Under the pieces are notes generated by a model that was given only the letters and a program-made list of their open reading frames with translations, searched no databases and was not told the DNA's origin. Shown here in pieces: positions 42,810-50,743 of a stretch of 64,000 nucleotides of DNA. The DNA is from Oscillospiraceae bacterium. Lineage in GTDB: Bacteria > Bacillota > Clostridia > Oscillospirales > Acutalibacteraceae. A program made the position numbers and the translations under genes. Numbering within the stretch: the first letter of the stretch is position 1; each line of letters opens with the position of its first letter. The DNA is taken from NCBI GenBank assembly GCA_015066095.1, contig SVPC01000002.1:48273-112272 (forward strand), given 5' to 3'.

Positions 42810-42851
42810 TAAAAATAACGGCGATAACCGCCTATAAATTAACACATAACA

Positions 42852-42888
42852 AACGGGCGGATACCCTATATCCGCTCGTTTAATTTTT
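42852..42888 (+). terminator. Terminator after reverse rubrerythrin
   Basis: AACGGGCGGATA pairs with TATCCGCTCGTT across a short loop, followed by TAATTTTT. Confidence 0.75.
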
Positions 42889-42929
42889 ACCTATAAATAC
42901 AAAATCATATTTAAAGGGGACTTACTTTT

Positions 42930-43625
42930 ATGAAAAATAAACTTTTTAGAAATTTATTCACACTATCTCTCGCTCTATTTGTAGCATTAGTTTTTGCGGC
43001 TTGCACACCTGAAGTTCATATCCATACAGGGGACGGTTCTACCGAAGCAATCGCTTCTGATAACGCAAATACCGACAATAACACCAACGTAACAAAACCC
43101 GAAGTTGATACAAGCGTTGCATCTTCAGAAAATTCAAATACCACTTCCCCCAAAAAAGAATCTTCAACCCCTTCAAATGCAACTTCTTCAAGCACTACCA
43201 TTTCCAAATCTAAAGCTAAATCTATAGCTCTTAAAGATGCGGGCTTAAAAGAATCACAAATCTACGATTACGAAATCGAGCTCGACCGCGATAATGGTGC
43301 GCTTCATTACGATGTTTCGTTTGAAAGCGGCGGCAAGGACTACGATTATGAAATAAATGCAAAAACCGGAAAAATCATATCGGTTGAAAAACCAAATGCC
43401 ACCGCGAGTGCAGTTAAAGTTTCTAAAGCTACTGCTAAATCTACTGCTTTAAAACACGCCGGTGTAAAATCTGCAGATATTTCCCGTTACCAAATAGAAC
43501 TTGAAAAAGATGACGGCGTATGGAAATATGAGCTTTCATTTAATGTAGGTTATACCGAATATGAATATACCATAAACGCTGAAAATGGAAAAATTTTACA
43601 CAGCGAAAAAGAAATAGACGATTAA
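42930..43625 (+). CDS. Lipoprotein with two PepSY domains
   Basis: A 231-residue lipoprotein: signal peptide with lipobox-like FAAC near residue 25, a Ser/Thr/Asn-rich linker (about 30-90), and two PepSY units (about 92-150 and 160-228), each of the form KAKSIALKDAG...YDYEINAKTGKI. PepSY units may bind or inhibit peptidases outside the cell. The two units are clearly related to each other and to that of the gene at 43771. AAAGGGGAC precedes the ATG. Confidence 0.85.
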   Translation: MKNKLFRNLFTLSLALFVALVFAACTPEVHIHTGDGSTEAIASDNANTDNNTNVTKPEVDTSVASSENSNTTSPKKESSTPSNATSSSTTISKSKAKSIALKDAGLKESQIYDYEIELDRDNGALHYDVSFESGGKDYDYEINAKTGKIISVEKPNATASAVKVSKATAKSTALKHAGVKSADISRYQIELEKDDGVWKYELSFNVGYTEYEYTINAENGKILHSEKEIDD

Positions 43626-43655
43626 AACCGCAAAGGACATAATATAGTCCTCCAT

Positions 43656-43695
43656 AAAACACGGTAAAAGCCGCCGCGCTTTTACCGTGTTTTTA
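43656..43695 (+). terminator. Terminator after the two-PepSY lipoprotein
   Basis: AAAACACGGTAAAAGC, a short loop, GCTTTTACCGTGTTTTTA: a long perfect stem with a T run. Confidence 0.9.
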
Positions 43696-43770
43696 TTTTT
43701 GAAAATTTGTATTTAATTTTATTTTTGGGCAATAATAAAATTGCTCAAAAAATTTTAAAGGAGTAATATT

Positions 43771-44196
43771 ATGTTCAAAAAATTTGTAGCAGCATTTTTT
43801 GCAATAGTTTTTTCAGCAGTATTTGCAGGTTGCGGCACTAAAATGGGCGAAGATGTAAGCAGTGATATAAGTTCAATTTTAGAGCCTGACAACTCTAATT
43901 CTGCTCAACAAAACAACAACAGCAATACCCCTAACACTAGCACAAACAATTCTTCAATACCAAACAGCAATACAACAAGCGAAGCCAAAATTTCAAAAGA
44001 AAAAGCAAAAGAAATAGCTCTCCGCCACGCAAATGTAAACGAAGATAAAGTATCCGATTTTGAAATCGACCTTGACACCGAAAACGGCGCGCTTGTTTAC
44101 GAAATTTCTTTTGATTCCAATGGCAAAGAATATGATTATGATGTAAATGCCACCACAGGCGACATCACCGATAGTAAACACGAAATTATCGACTAA
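43771..44196 (+). CDS. Lipoprotein with one PepSY domain
   Basis: A 141-residue lipoprotein with lipobox FAGC near residue 20, an Asn/Ser-rich linker (about 30-75), and one PepSY unit (about 76-138: KAKEIALRHANV to YDYDVNATTGDI). AAAGGAG precedes the ATG. It looks like a duplicate of the gene just upstream with one domain fewer. The function is unknown. Confidence 0.83.
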   Translation: MFKKFVAAFFAIVFSAVFAGCGTKMGEDVSSDISSILEPDNSNSAQQNNNSNTPNTSTNNSSIPNSNTTSEAKISKEKAKEIALRHANVNEDKVSDFEIDLDTENGALVYEISFDSNGKEYDYDVNATTGDITDSKHEIID

Positions 44197-44215
44197 AATA
44201 AATTTTTGAGCAAAC

Positions 44216-44243
44216 AAAAAAGGCTGTGTTAAACACAGCCTTT
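44216..44243 (-). terminator. rpsF-ssb-rpsR operon terminator
   Basis: On the minus strand AAAGGCTGTGTTTAACACAG then CCTTTTTTG. The stem is perfect. Confidence 0.85.
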
Positions 44244-44255
44244 AAGTTTTACATA

Positions 44256-44498
44256 TTAGTCATTAACATAAGGGAGTAATGCGATTTGACGAGCGCGCTT
44301 GATAGCGGTTGTCAATTCACGCTGGTGAGCAGCGCAAGTGCCGGTAGCACGGCGGGGTAAAATCTTAGCGCGTTCAGAAATGAACTTGCGAAGACGAGCT
44401 ACATCCTTATAGTCAATGGCTTCAACACGGTCAACACAGAAATGACAAACCTTACGACGGGGTTTTCTGTGCATGGGTCTTTCGTTTCTTTCTTCCAT
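44256..44498 (-). CDS. rpsR: 30S ribosomal protein S18
   Basis: An 80-residue ribosomal protein with the S18 core ([20 protein letters not shown] and the [11 protein letters not shown] end). It keeps a CxxC pair (CHFC), as in zinc-binding S18. S18 binds S6 on the 30S platform. AAAGGAGG precedes the ATG. It is the last gene of the conserved rpsF-ssb-rpsR operon. Confidence 0.97.
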   Translation of the reverse strand: MEERNERPMHRKPRRKVCHFCVDRVEAIDYKDVARLRKFISERAKILPRRATGTCAAHQRELTTAIKRARQIALLPYVND

Positions 44499-44535
44499 TG
44501 TAAAGCCTCCTTTAATTAAAATTAAAATTTAAAAA

Positions 44536-44958
44536 TTAGAACGGTAAATCGTCGTCACCGGCATCGCCCAAATCAGCAAAATCATTCACATCAGCATTGC
44601 TGAAGGAAGCGGCTTCGGGAGTACCTGCAACAGATGAATCTCTTTTAGATTCAACAAATTGAACATTACTTGCAACAACTTCGAAAGCTGTGCGGTTGTT
44701 ACCGTTTTTGTCTTGATATCTTCTGGTCTGAATAGAACCTTCGATACCGATAAGATTACCTTTTTTAAAATATTTAGTAATAAACTCGGCTGATTGACGC
44801 CAAGCAACAATATTTATAAAATCGGTCTGACGTTCCTCACCGGAACGATAGCGGCGGTCAACCGCTATTGAAAATGTAGTTACGGGAATGCCATTTGCAG
44901 TGGTTTTAAGTTCGGGGTCTGCTGTCAAGCGACCTGTTAAAACAACTAAATTAAACAT
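44536..44958 (-). CDS. ssb: Single-stranded DNA-binding protein
   Basis: A 140-residue SSB with the OB fold (about 1-105, starting MFNLVVLTGRLTADPEL) and an acidic flexible tail ending DDDLPF, the partner-binding tip for replication and repair proteins. It lies between rpsF and rpsR, the standard order in Firmicutes. Confidence 0.96.
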   Translation of the reverse strand: MFNLVVLTGRLTADPELKTTANGIPVTTFSIAVDRRYRSGEERQTDFINIVAWRQSAEFITKYFKKGNLIGIEGSIQTRRYQDKNGNNRTAFEVVASNVQFVESKRDSSVAGTPEAASFSNADVNDFADLGDAGDDDLPF

Positions 44959-44970
44959 TACTGTTTCTCC

Positions 44971-45252
44971 TTATTTTTTGATAACCATTATACGAAGTAC
45001 GCCATCAGTAATTTTTGCTTTACGCTCTAATTCTGCGGGGAAGGTCGGTTCGCTTTCAAAGTTGTAGAAAACATAGTAACCCTCTGCTTCATCGTCGATA
45101 AGATAAGCCAAGCGGCGCTTGCCCCAATCATCAACGTTTTCAATGGTACCGTTTTTAGCAATAAGGTCGTTGAACTGTTCTTTCAAGCTCAAAGTAGCTT
45201 CTTCACCGTTTGCAACGGAGAAAATCATTGCTGCCTCATACTTTGCGGTCAT
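44971..45252 (-). CDS. rpsF: 30S ribosomal protein S6
   Basis: A 93-residue ribosomal protein with the S6 ferredoxin-like fold: YEAAMIFSV, DWGKRRLAYLI and YYVFYNFES segments. It pairs with S18 on the 30S subunit. AAAGGAGGTG precedes the ATG. It is the first gene of the operon, with a consensus promoter and a structured leader. Confidence 0.96.
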   Translation of the reverse strand: MTAKYEAAMIFSVANGEEATLSLKEQFNDLIAKNGTIENVDDWGKRRLAYLIDDEAEGYYVFYNFESEPTFPAELERKAKITDGVLRIMVIKK

Positions 45253-45371
45253 TTACTTGCACCTCCTTTTGGACTATTGGTCCTGCCCATTTTGGCAGAA
45301 CAAGGAACTAATAAGGGCATATCGCCCCATTTAGCAACCAATATTATACCAATATAAGTTATATTTGTCAA
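45253..45371 (-). promoter_or_regulatory. rpsF promoter and leader
   Basis: On the minus strand TTGACA (45371-45366), 17 bases, TATAAT (45348-45343). The leader of about 85 bases contains hairpins GGGCGATATGCCC and CTGCCAAAATGGGCAG, then GGACCAATAGTCC before the ribosome site. S6:S18 autoregulatory leaders occur here in other Firmicutes; a match to that motif is inferred only. Confidence 0.7.
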
Positions 45372-45379
45372 CAAAATTA

Positions 45380-45407
45380 TTGATTTTTTTAAAAAAAGTT
45401 GTATAAT
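45380..45407 (+). promoter_or_regulatory. coaX promoter
   Basis: TTGATT (45380-45385), 16 bases, TATAAT (45402-45407), divergent from the rpsF promoter. Confidence 0.65.
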
Positions 45408-45429
45408 ATAGGTGAAAGGAATGATTTGT

Positions 45430-46194
45430 ATGTTACTTACAATAGATATAGGCAACACCAACATAACTTTGGGCGCATACAATTCTAATTATTTGGTACT
45501 TACTGCTCGTCTTGCTACCGACACACGCAAGACAGACGACCAGTATGCTATTGAGATTAAAAACATTTTAGCTCTTTACGATATTAACAGTGAAGATATC
45601 GAAGACTGTATCATAGCATCGGTTGTACCGTCTGTCGGCAAACAGGTTTCGAGCGCTGTTGCAAAACTTTGCCAAATTGTTCCTTTAATGTTAGGTCCCG
45701 GTGTTAAAACAGGGCTTAATATAAAAATCGATAATCCTGCGCAATTAGGTGCAGACCTTGTAGCAGGTGCAGTTGGCGCTATAGACACCTATAAAATGCC
45801 CTGCGTTGTCATAGATATGGGTACCGCTTCCACAATTAGCGTACTCGACAAAAACGGCGCTTTCTTGGGTGGTGTAATTTCAGCAGGTGTACGCCTTACA
45901 TTACGCGCTTTGACCGAAAATACCGCGCTTCTCTCATCCATTCCTATTGAAGCGCCAAAATCGGTTATAGGCACCAACACCACCGAATGTATGCAAGCAG
46001 GTCTTGTATATGGTACCGCCGCTATGCTTGACGGCATACTTGAAAAAATAACCGATGAATTGGGCGAAAAGCCCACAGTTGTAGCAACAGGCGGTCTTTC
46101 AAAAGAAATTATCACCCACTGCAAATCAAATATTATTTATAACGAAAATCTGTTACTCGACGGTCTTCGTGCAATATATGAAAAGAACCATTAG
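45430..46194 (+). CDS. coaX: Type III pantothenate kinase
   Basis: CoaX phosphorylates pantothenate, the first step of coenzyme A synthesis. The 254-residue ASKHA-fold protein has DIGNTNITLG, PAQLGADLVAGAVGAI, VIDMGTASTISVLD, GGVISAGVRLTLRAL and VVATGGLSK motifs. The ATG at 45430 gives the usual MLLTIDIGNTN start; ATG at 45421 is also possible because two purine-rich sites overlap. The ECF S component 73 bases on may supply its substrate. Confidence 0.93.
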   Translation: MLLTIDIGNTNITLGAYNSNYLVLTARLATDTRKTDDQYAIEIKNILALYDINSEDIEDCIIASVVPSVGKQVSSAVAKLCQIVPLMLGPGVKTGLNIKIDNPAQLGADLVAGAVGAIDTYKMPCVVIDMGTASTISVLDKNGAFLGGVISAGVRLTLRALTENTALLSSIPIEAPKSVIGTNTTECMQAGLVYGTAAMLDGILEKITDELGEKPTVVATGGLSKEIITHCKSNIIYNENLLLDGLRAIYEKNH

Positions 46195-46200
46195 TAATTA

Positions 46201-46215
46201 CTGTTTTTAAAACAG
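46201..46215. promoter_or_regulatory. Perfect 7-1-7 inverted repeat before the ECF S gene
   Basis: CTGTTTTTAAAACAG is a perfect palindrome with one central base, between coaX and the ECF gene. A second small hairpin (CTGCACCC, GGGCAG) lies just before the ribosome site. It may be an operator; the regulator is unknown. Confidence 0.4.
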
Positions 46216-46267
46216 ATTACAAATATTATGAACTGCACCCTTTGTGGGCAGTATCGGAGGTATTTTT

Positions 46268-46858
46268 ATGTCAAATTCAGAAAAAAGAAGGCAACAAACA
46301 CGCATACTTGTATTAGGCGCGGTATTTACAGCTTTAGTATTTATCTTACAATACTTAAGTTTATTTATGCGTTTTAGTATGTTCTCGGTGACATTTGTAC
46401 TTTTACCAATTATTATTGGTGCTGCAACCTGTGGTTATAAAATCGGCATTTGGCTCGGTTTTATATTTGGCGTTGCGGTATTAGCTACAGGTGACGCCGC
46501 ACCATTTTTAGCAATTGATTATTTCGGCACAATTATTACGGTTTTACTCAAAGGTACTTTATGCGGATTAGCCGCAGGTCTCACCTACAAAGCATTACAA
46601 AAATATAACCACTATCTTGCTATTCTTGCCGCCGCTTTTGTATGTCCTATTGTAAACACAGGCGTTTTCCTATTAGGTTGCAAAATCTTCTTCCTTGAAG
46701 AAATTGCCGCGTGGGGTGTGGGTGCAGGTTTCAATAATGTTACTTCATATATGTTCTTAGGTCTTGCAGGTGGTAACTTCCTTTTTGAACTTGGTACAAA
46801 CCTTTTGCTTTCCCCTGCCGTTGTAAGAATTCTTAAATTACTTAAAGTATATCACTAA
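46268..46858 (+). CDS. ECF transporter S component, possibly pantothenate-specific
   Basis: A 196-residue membrane protein with about six helices and the ECF S-component features: basic N-terminus (SEKRRQQTRILVLGAVFTALVFIL), the VTFVLLPIIIGAATCGYKIG loop and GLAAGLTYKAL. It would bind a vitamin and dock on the shared EcfAAT module. The neighbour coaX suggests pantothenate (PanT-like). The ATG at 46268 follows CGGAGG; a GTG at 46244 is in frame but unlikely. Confidence 0.85.
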   Translation: MSNSEKRRQQTRILVLGAVFTALVFILQYLSLFMRFSMFSVTFVLLPIIIGAATCGYKIGIWLGFIFGVAVLATGDAAPFLAIDYFGTIITVLLKGTLCGLAAGLTYKALQKYNHYLAILAAAFVCPIVNTGVFLLGCKIFFLEEIAAWGVGAGFNNVTSYMFLGLAGGNFLFELGTNLLLSPAVVRILKLLKVYH

Positions 46859-46874
46859 TCTCTACACATAACTT

Positions 46875-46903
46875 AAAACTCCCGTGTTTCCACGGGAGTT
46901 TTT
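46875..46903. terminator. Bidirectional terminator
   Basis: AAAACTCCCGTG, TTTC, CACGGGAGTTTTTG, between the ECF gene and the convergent large surface protein. Nearly identical to 34368-34396. Confidence 0.88.
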
Positions 46904-46914
46904 GTTTTTATATC

Positions 46915-49900
46915 TTATTTTACTATACCCTTTTTAATTTTATAGGTCTTGCCTTTTATTTTAACTTTACCTGAAAAACTTAACTGTGCATAACCTTTTT
47001 TGATATAGTATCTCTTGCTGCCGATTTTAACAATACCTGTAGCCCCTGTAAAGTAGCCCTTATTAATATAAGCCTTTTTACCGCTAATGGTTACAAGACC
47101 ACTGGAGCCTAAGAAATAGCCTTTATTAATGTATATCTTCTTACCACTTACAGTTACAAGACCGCTGGCACCTGTAAAGTATCCCTTATTAACATACATC
47201 TTCTTGCCACTTACAGTTACAAGACCACTGGCACCTGTAAAGTAGCCTTTATTAATATAAGCCTTTTTGCCACTTATAGTAACAAAACCGGATGCGCCCA
47301 AGAAATAGCCCTTACTTATATACATCTTTTTGCCACTTACGGTAACAAGTCCACTAGCACCCGTAAAGTAACCTTTATTGATGTACATCTTCCTACCATC
47401 AATAGTTACAACACCTGATGAGCCGAAAAATATACCCTTGTTAATGTACATCTGCTTGCCATCATATTCTACAAGACCTGTTTCGGTAGATTTAACACCA
47501 TTATAGTAGTAATATTTTACACCGTCTTCTTCACGGAGTTCTGCACCCAAAGGCTCACTAATTTCAAACTCGACATATACGGTTCCCTCATAGTTGCGCC
47601 AAGCGGTTATTATAGCCCTTGCAGTACCGGGGTTTATATTGTTCTCATATGTCACTTGAAAATCTTCAAATTCAGTAAGTCCCTCAATTTGAATAACCGG
47701 ACATTTCTCATATCCGTCATAAGCTACGGTTAGATACTCTATTCCTATTTCTGCTTCCGACAAACTAATGGGAGTTATTTGGAAATAGATATAACCTGTT
47801 CCACCGTAATTGCCTTTTCCTTTAACCTCAATATAAGCGGTTCCTACATTCTCATTTAAGTAATAACCCGATATTTCATAATCGACTCCCTCTACAAGAG
47901 GTACGCCATCGGGAGTTTCAAATGTGTCAATTTTAGGCTCTATCGGTGCGCCTGTGTACTGATAAGAATCATACTCGGTAGTGGCAAACTGCGCAAATGC
48001 AGCAATGTCGCCCAAAATTATAATTTTCGCACAGTCACCGCAAACAGTACACACATTATGATAAGAAAGTTCACCTATATTTTGCTTTTGTACCGTATGG
48101 CCGCTTGTGCATACAAACTCATCTGTTTCTTTGAAGTTTAATGAATTATTAGCCGCATACGATTCGGCAATACTTCCGCTCTCACCGTAAATGGTATAGC
48201 CGTTATTATCGTGAACCAGCATTTCCCCTATTTCGGTAACCGAATCGGGAATAATAACACTCATTAAATTATCACAGTCAAGAAATGTATATGATTCTAC
48301 CTTTTCAACAACACCGGGGAAAGCAAAATGAGTTAGCGAATCACAGTTTTCAAAGGCATAACTTCGAACAAACTTTACACCATCGTGCAATATAACCTTT
48401 TCAAGATTTTGCGCTTGGGCGAAAGCATATTGGTCTATCTCCCAAACATTATCTGGCACTGTGAAAATAGTAGTCAAGTTAGCGGTTTCGTAATCTAAAA
48501 TTGCTCTTGTTTCAAATTTGCTATCATACTTAATCAAAGCGCCGTTTTCCATATAGAAAACTTGATTGTCGGGGTCTATTGTAATTTCCTTAAGGTCGGT
48601 TTCCATACCAAAAGCACCGCCAAGTATGGTATCCACCTTTTTGGGAATGTGAATTTCTTCTATCTTTGTATTAGCAAAAGCAAACTGACCGATAAAACGG
48701 CAATCTTCAGGAATTTCTACCTTGCTGATATTACGCGCACTGCAAAATGCCCAATATCCTATCATCTTAACACTATCGGGAATATCAATTTCTTTTATGC
48801 CTTCGCAACCGTCAAAAGCAAAAGGAGCAATGTCTATAACACCGTCAAGTATAGTAACTTTATCTTTTTCATAAGCATCGGGACACAAAATAACAGCCTT
48901 TTGGTCGGCACTGTAAAGTATACCGTCAACAACTTTCATATACGGGTTACCGCTTGCCACTGTTATTGTTTCAAGCTTTGAACAGTAAATTGGTGCTGCG
49001 GTATAACCGCTCTTTACAGAATCGGTATACTTTTCATAGTCTATTTGCATAGTAGACGGGAAATGAACTGCGGTAAGATTTTCACACGCTTCAATCGCGC
49101 TCTCACCCATTCGTTTTATACCCTCAGAGAAAGTGATGCTTTTAACACGGTGATTACGGTCAAATACACCTTTATTCACCTGTTTTACGGTATATCCGCA
49201 TATTTCACCCGGAACCACAACGTGTTCTTCGTTTCCGCCATAGGCGAAAATAAATACTTCGCTCATATAAATCTCATAGGCAAAGCCATCTATATTACCA
49301 ATAACACTCGATAAATCAATACTCTCGGTCGACATTGGATATTTCGCCATAAAATCTGCAGTCAAATACTGCTCTTCAAGAGTGTGATTAACAAAATCTT
49401 TTGTACCGTTAAGATAATATCTAAACTCAGTATCACCTGCATCCCAAGTGGAATCAAGATAATAAAACTTACCATAAAGTTCTACAATATTCCAAGCGTG
49501 GTTTTCACCAAAGCTTTGACCGGTTATAACGCGGGTGTTAAGACCACATTCTCGCGCCATACGGTAGTAAAGGGTTGCATAGCCCTGACAAACTGCCGTT
49601 TTATTCATCATAGCAGCATACGCGGTAAATTTAAGGGTGTAATCATCATCTTTCAAATTTTCATAGTCATAATACACATTTTTAGTTATGTAGCGGTAAA
49701 TTATATCCGACTTTTCGCGGTCAGTAGTTACGCTTGTAAAACCGAATGAATCAATCACCTCTTTGATTTCCTCGGTCAAAATATCTTCTTGTGCTTTTGT
49801 GGTATAATATCCGACTACAACCGGTAAATGGTAATAATAAGTTGTACCATCACTCACAAAAATACCGCCATCAATTGAAATACGGCTATAATGATACCGC

Positions 49901-50316
49901 AGATAATCGCCTTCAAAAGAATTTTCGGTTTCTAAAAAGGCAATTTCGCTCCAAGTTTTGATAAGTTCTCGAAGTTCGGTATTGTCAAACTCATGGTCTG
50001 CGACATAATAAACATCCAGATTTGCCTCGCGGCCCACCATAGCCTCACGCAAAGCTACACCAATTGCCTCATTATCATCTATACACAAATCAGTATCAAA
50101 TGGTAAGTCTCCCGATGAAAAATAGCGCTTGGGAGTAACCGAAAAAGTCTGCGGCCTTTTTGCTTCTATTTCTTCATAAATCGGATTTATTAACTCTTGG
50201 TCAGCAACAGTTTTTACCTCAAAACGCTGCTGCACCGAAGCAACCACAGTTGCGCTTGTTACCATAATAGCAACTATCATTACTATCGCCAAAAGCTTAT
50301 AAATTTTATTACGCAT
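46915..50316 (-). CDS. Large secreted protein: transglutaminase-like, BspA LRR, C-terminal repeats
   Basis: The 1133-residue protein has a signal peptide (about 1-27), a transglutaminase-like protease fold (about 200-335) with catalytic Cys in TAVCQGYATLY, His in ENHAWNIVEL and Asp in YLDSTWD, BspA-type leucine-rich repeats (about 365-715, such as IAPFAFDGCEGIKEIDIPDS), a Cys pair region (CTVCGDC), Ig-like segments (about 765-920), and eight C-terminal repeats of 21 residues (INKGYFTGASGLVTVSGKKM). It has no LPxTG signal; the repeats may bind the cell wall. It is probably a surface adhesin or peptide-processing protein. It is transcribed alone, with AGGAGAGG before the ATG. Confidence 0.88.
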   Translation of the reverse strand: MRNKIYKLLAIVMIVAIMVTSATVVASVQQRFEVKTVADQELINPIYEEIEAKRPQTFSVTPKRYFSSGDLPFDTDLCIDDNEAIGVALREAMVGREANLDVYYVADHEFDNTELRELIKTWSEIAFLETENSFEGDYLRYHYSRISIDGGIFVSDGTTYYYHLPVVVGYYTTKAQEDILTEEIKEVIDSFGFTSVTTDREKSDIIYRYITKNVYYDYENLKDDDYTLKFTAYAAMMNKTAVCQGYATLYYRMARECGLNTRVITGQSFGENHAWNIVELYGKFYYLDSTWDAGDTEFRYYLNGTKDFVNHTLEEQYLTADFMAKYPMSTESIDLSSVIGNIDGFAYEIYMSEVFIFAYGGNEEHVVVPGEICGYTVKQVNKGVFDRNHRVKSITFSEGIKRMGESAIEACENLTAVHFPSTMQIDYEKYTDSVKSGYTAAPIYCSKLETITVASGNPYMKVVDGILYSADQKAVILCPDAYEKDKVTILDGVIDIAPFAFDGCEGIKEIDIPDSVKMIGYWAFCSARNISKVEIPEDCRFIGQFAFANTKIEEIHIPKKVDTILGGAFGMETDLKEITIDPDNQVFYMENGALIKYDSKFETRAILDYETANLTTIFTVPDNVWEIDQYAFAQAQNLEKVILHDGVKFVRSYAFENCDSLTHFAFPGVVEKVESYTFLDCDNLMSVIIPDSVTEIGEMLVHDNNGYTIYGESGSIAESYAANNSLNFKETDEFVCTSGHTVQKQNIGELSYHNVCTVCGDCAKIIILGDIAAFAQFATTEYDSYQYTGAPIEPKIDTFETPDGVPLVEGVDYEISGYYLNENVGTAYIEVKGKGNYGGTGYIYFQITPISLSEAEIGIEYLTVAYDGYEKCPVIQIEGLTEFEDFQVTYENNINPGTARAIITAWRNYEGTVYVEFEISEPLGAELREEDGVKYYYYNGVKSTETGLVEYDGKQMYINKGIFFGSSGVVTIDGRKMYINKGYFTGASGLVTVSGKKMYISKGYFLGASGFVTISGKKAYINKGYFTGASGLVTVSGKKMYVNKGYFTGASGLVTVSGKKIYINKGYFLGSSGLVTISGKKAYINKGYFTGATGIVKIGSKRYYIKKGYAQLSFSGKVKIKGKTYKIKKGIVK
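46960..47455 (-). repeat. Tandem 63-bp coding repeats
   Basis: About eight in-frame units of 63 bases (21 codons) within the surface protein. Units alternate between GYFTGASGLVTVSGKKM and GYFLGASGFVTISGKKA types, so a two-unit block seems to have been duplicated. Unit number may vary between strains. Confidence 0.85.
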
Positions 50317-50472
50317 AATAACCTCTCCTTATTTGATAATAAGACAAATTCTAACAATTACATTATACCCCTATATACATATTATTTCAATCGGCATTTT
50401 AAACATAAATAAATCACGCTTTTTGGCATAGAAATATATTATTTTTTATAGGGCAGTTAATGGGTAAAAAAA

Positions 50473-50566
50473 TGCCTCGCTTGTGTAAAAGGGAGGTTGC
50501 AAAATGGTGTTTTTACGGAGGGATTGTAAACCTTTTAATTACGCTAAAATCAAACAATCCCCCAGT
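50473..50566. repeat. Dispersed palindromic repeat, degenerate copy
   Basis: Matches the element at 2408-2536: CTTGTGTAAAAGGGAGG, GGAGGGATTGTAA, CCTTTTAA, AAAATCAAACAATCCCCC. The right end is lost. The 427-base gap 50317-50743 otherwise holds only an AT-rich stretch and the serC regulatory region. Confidence 0.7.
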
Positions 50567-50598
50567 CCAATACAGATTTTGTTGTTTAAAATGACGGC

Positions 50599-50703
50599 TT
50601 TGTTAAAAAAATAACAATTCTTTCTTGAAAAGCGCAATTTTTTAAAAATCTTTGTTAAATTCTTAACAAACCTATTGACATTCCCGCTCCTTTTTCATAT
50701 AAT
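50599..50703 (+). promoter_or_regulatory. serC-serA promoter with two inverted repeats
   Basis: Consensus promoter TTGACA (50675-50680), 17 bases, TATAAT (50698-50703). Upstream lie TTTGTTAA and TTAACAAA (50651-50670, 4-base centre) and TTGTTA and TAACAA (50600-50617, 6-base centre). Their centres are 52 bases apart, about five helical turns, consistent with two sites for one regulator. Confidence 0.65.
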
Positions 50704-50743
50704 GGGATACATATTTTAAAAAACACTTTTGGAGGTCATTATT

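Noticed and set aside
46960..47455. CRISPR-like regular repeats
   Set aside because: The 63-bp period is in frame, without spacers, and encodes 21-residue protein repeats.
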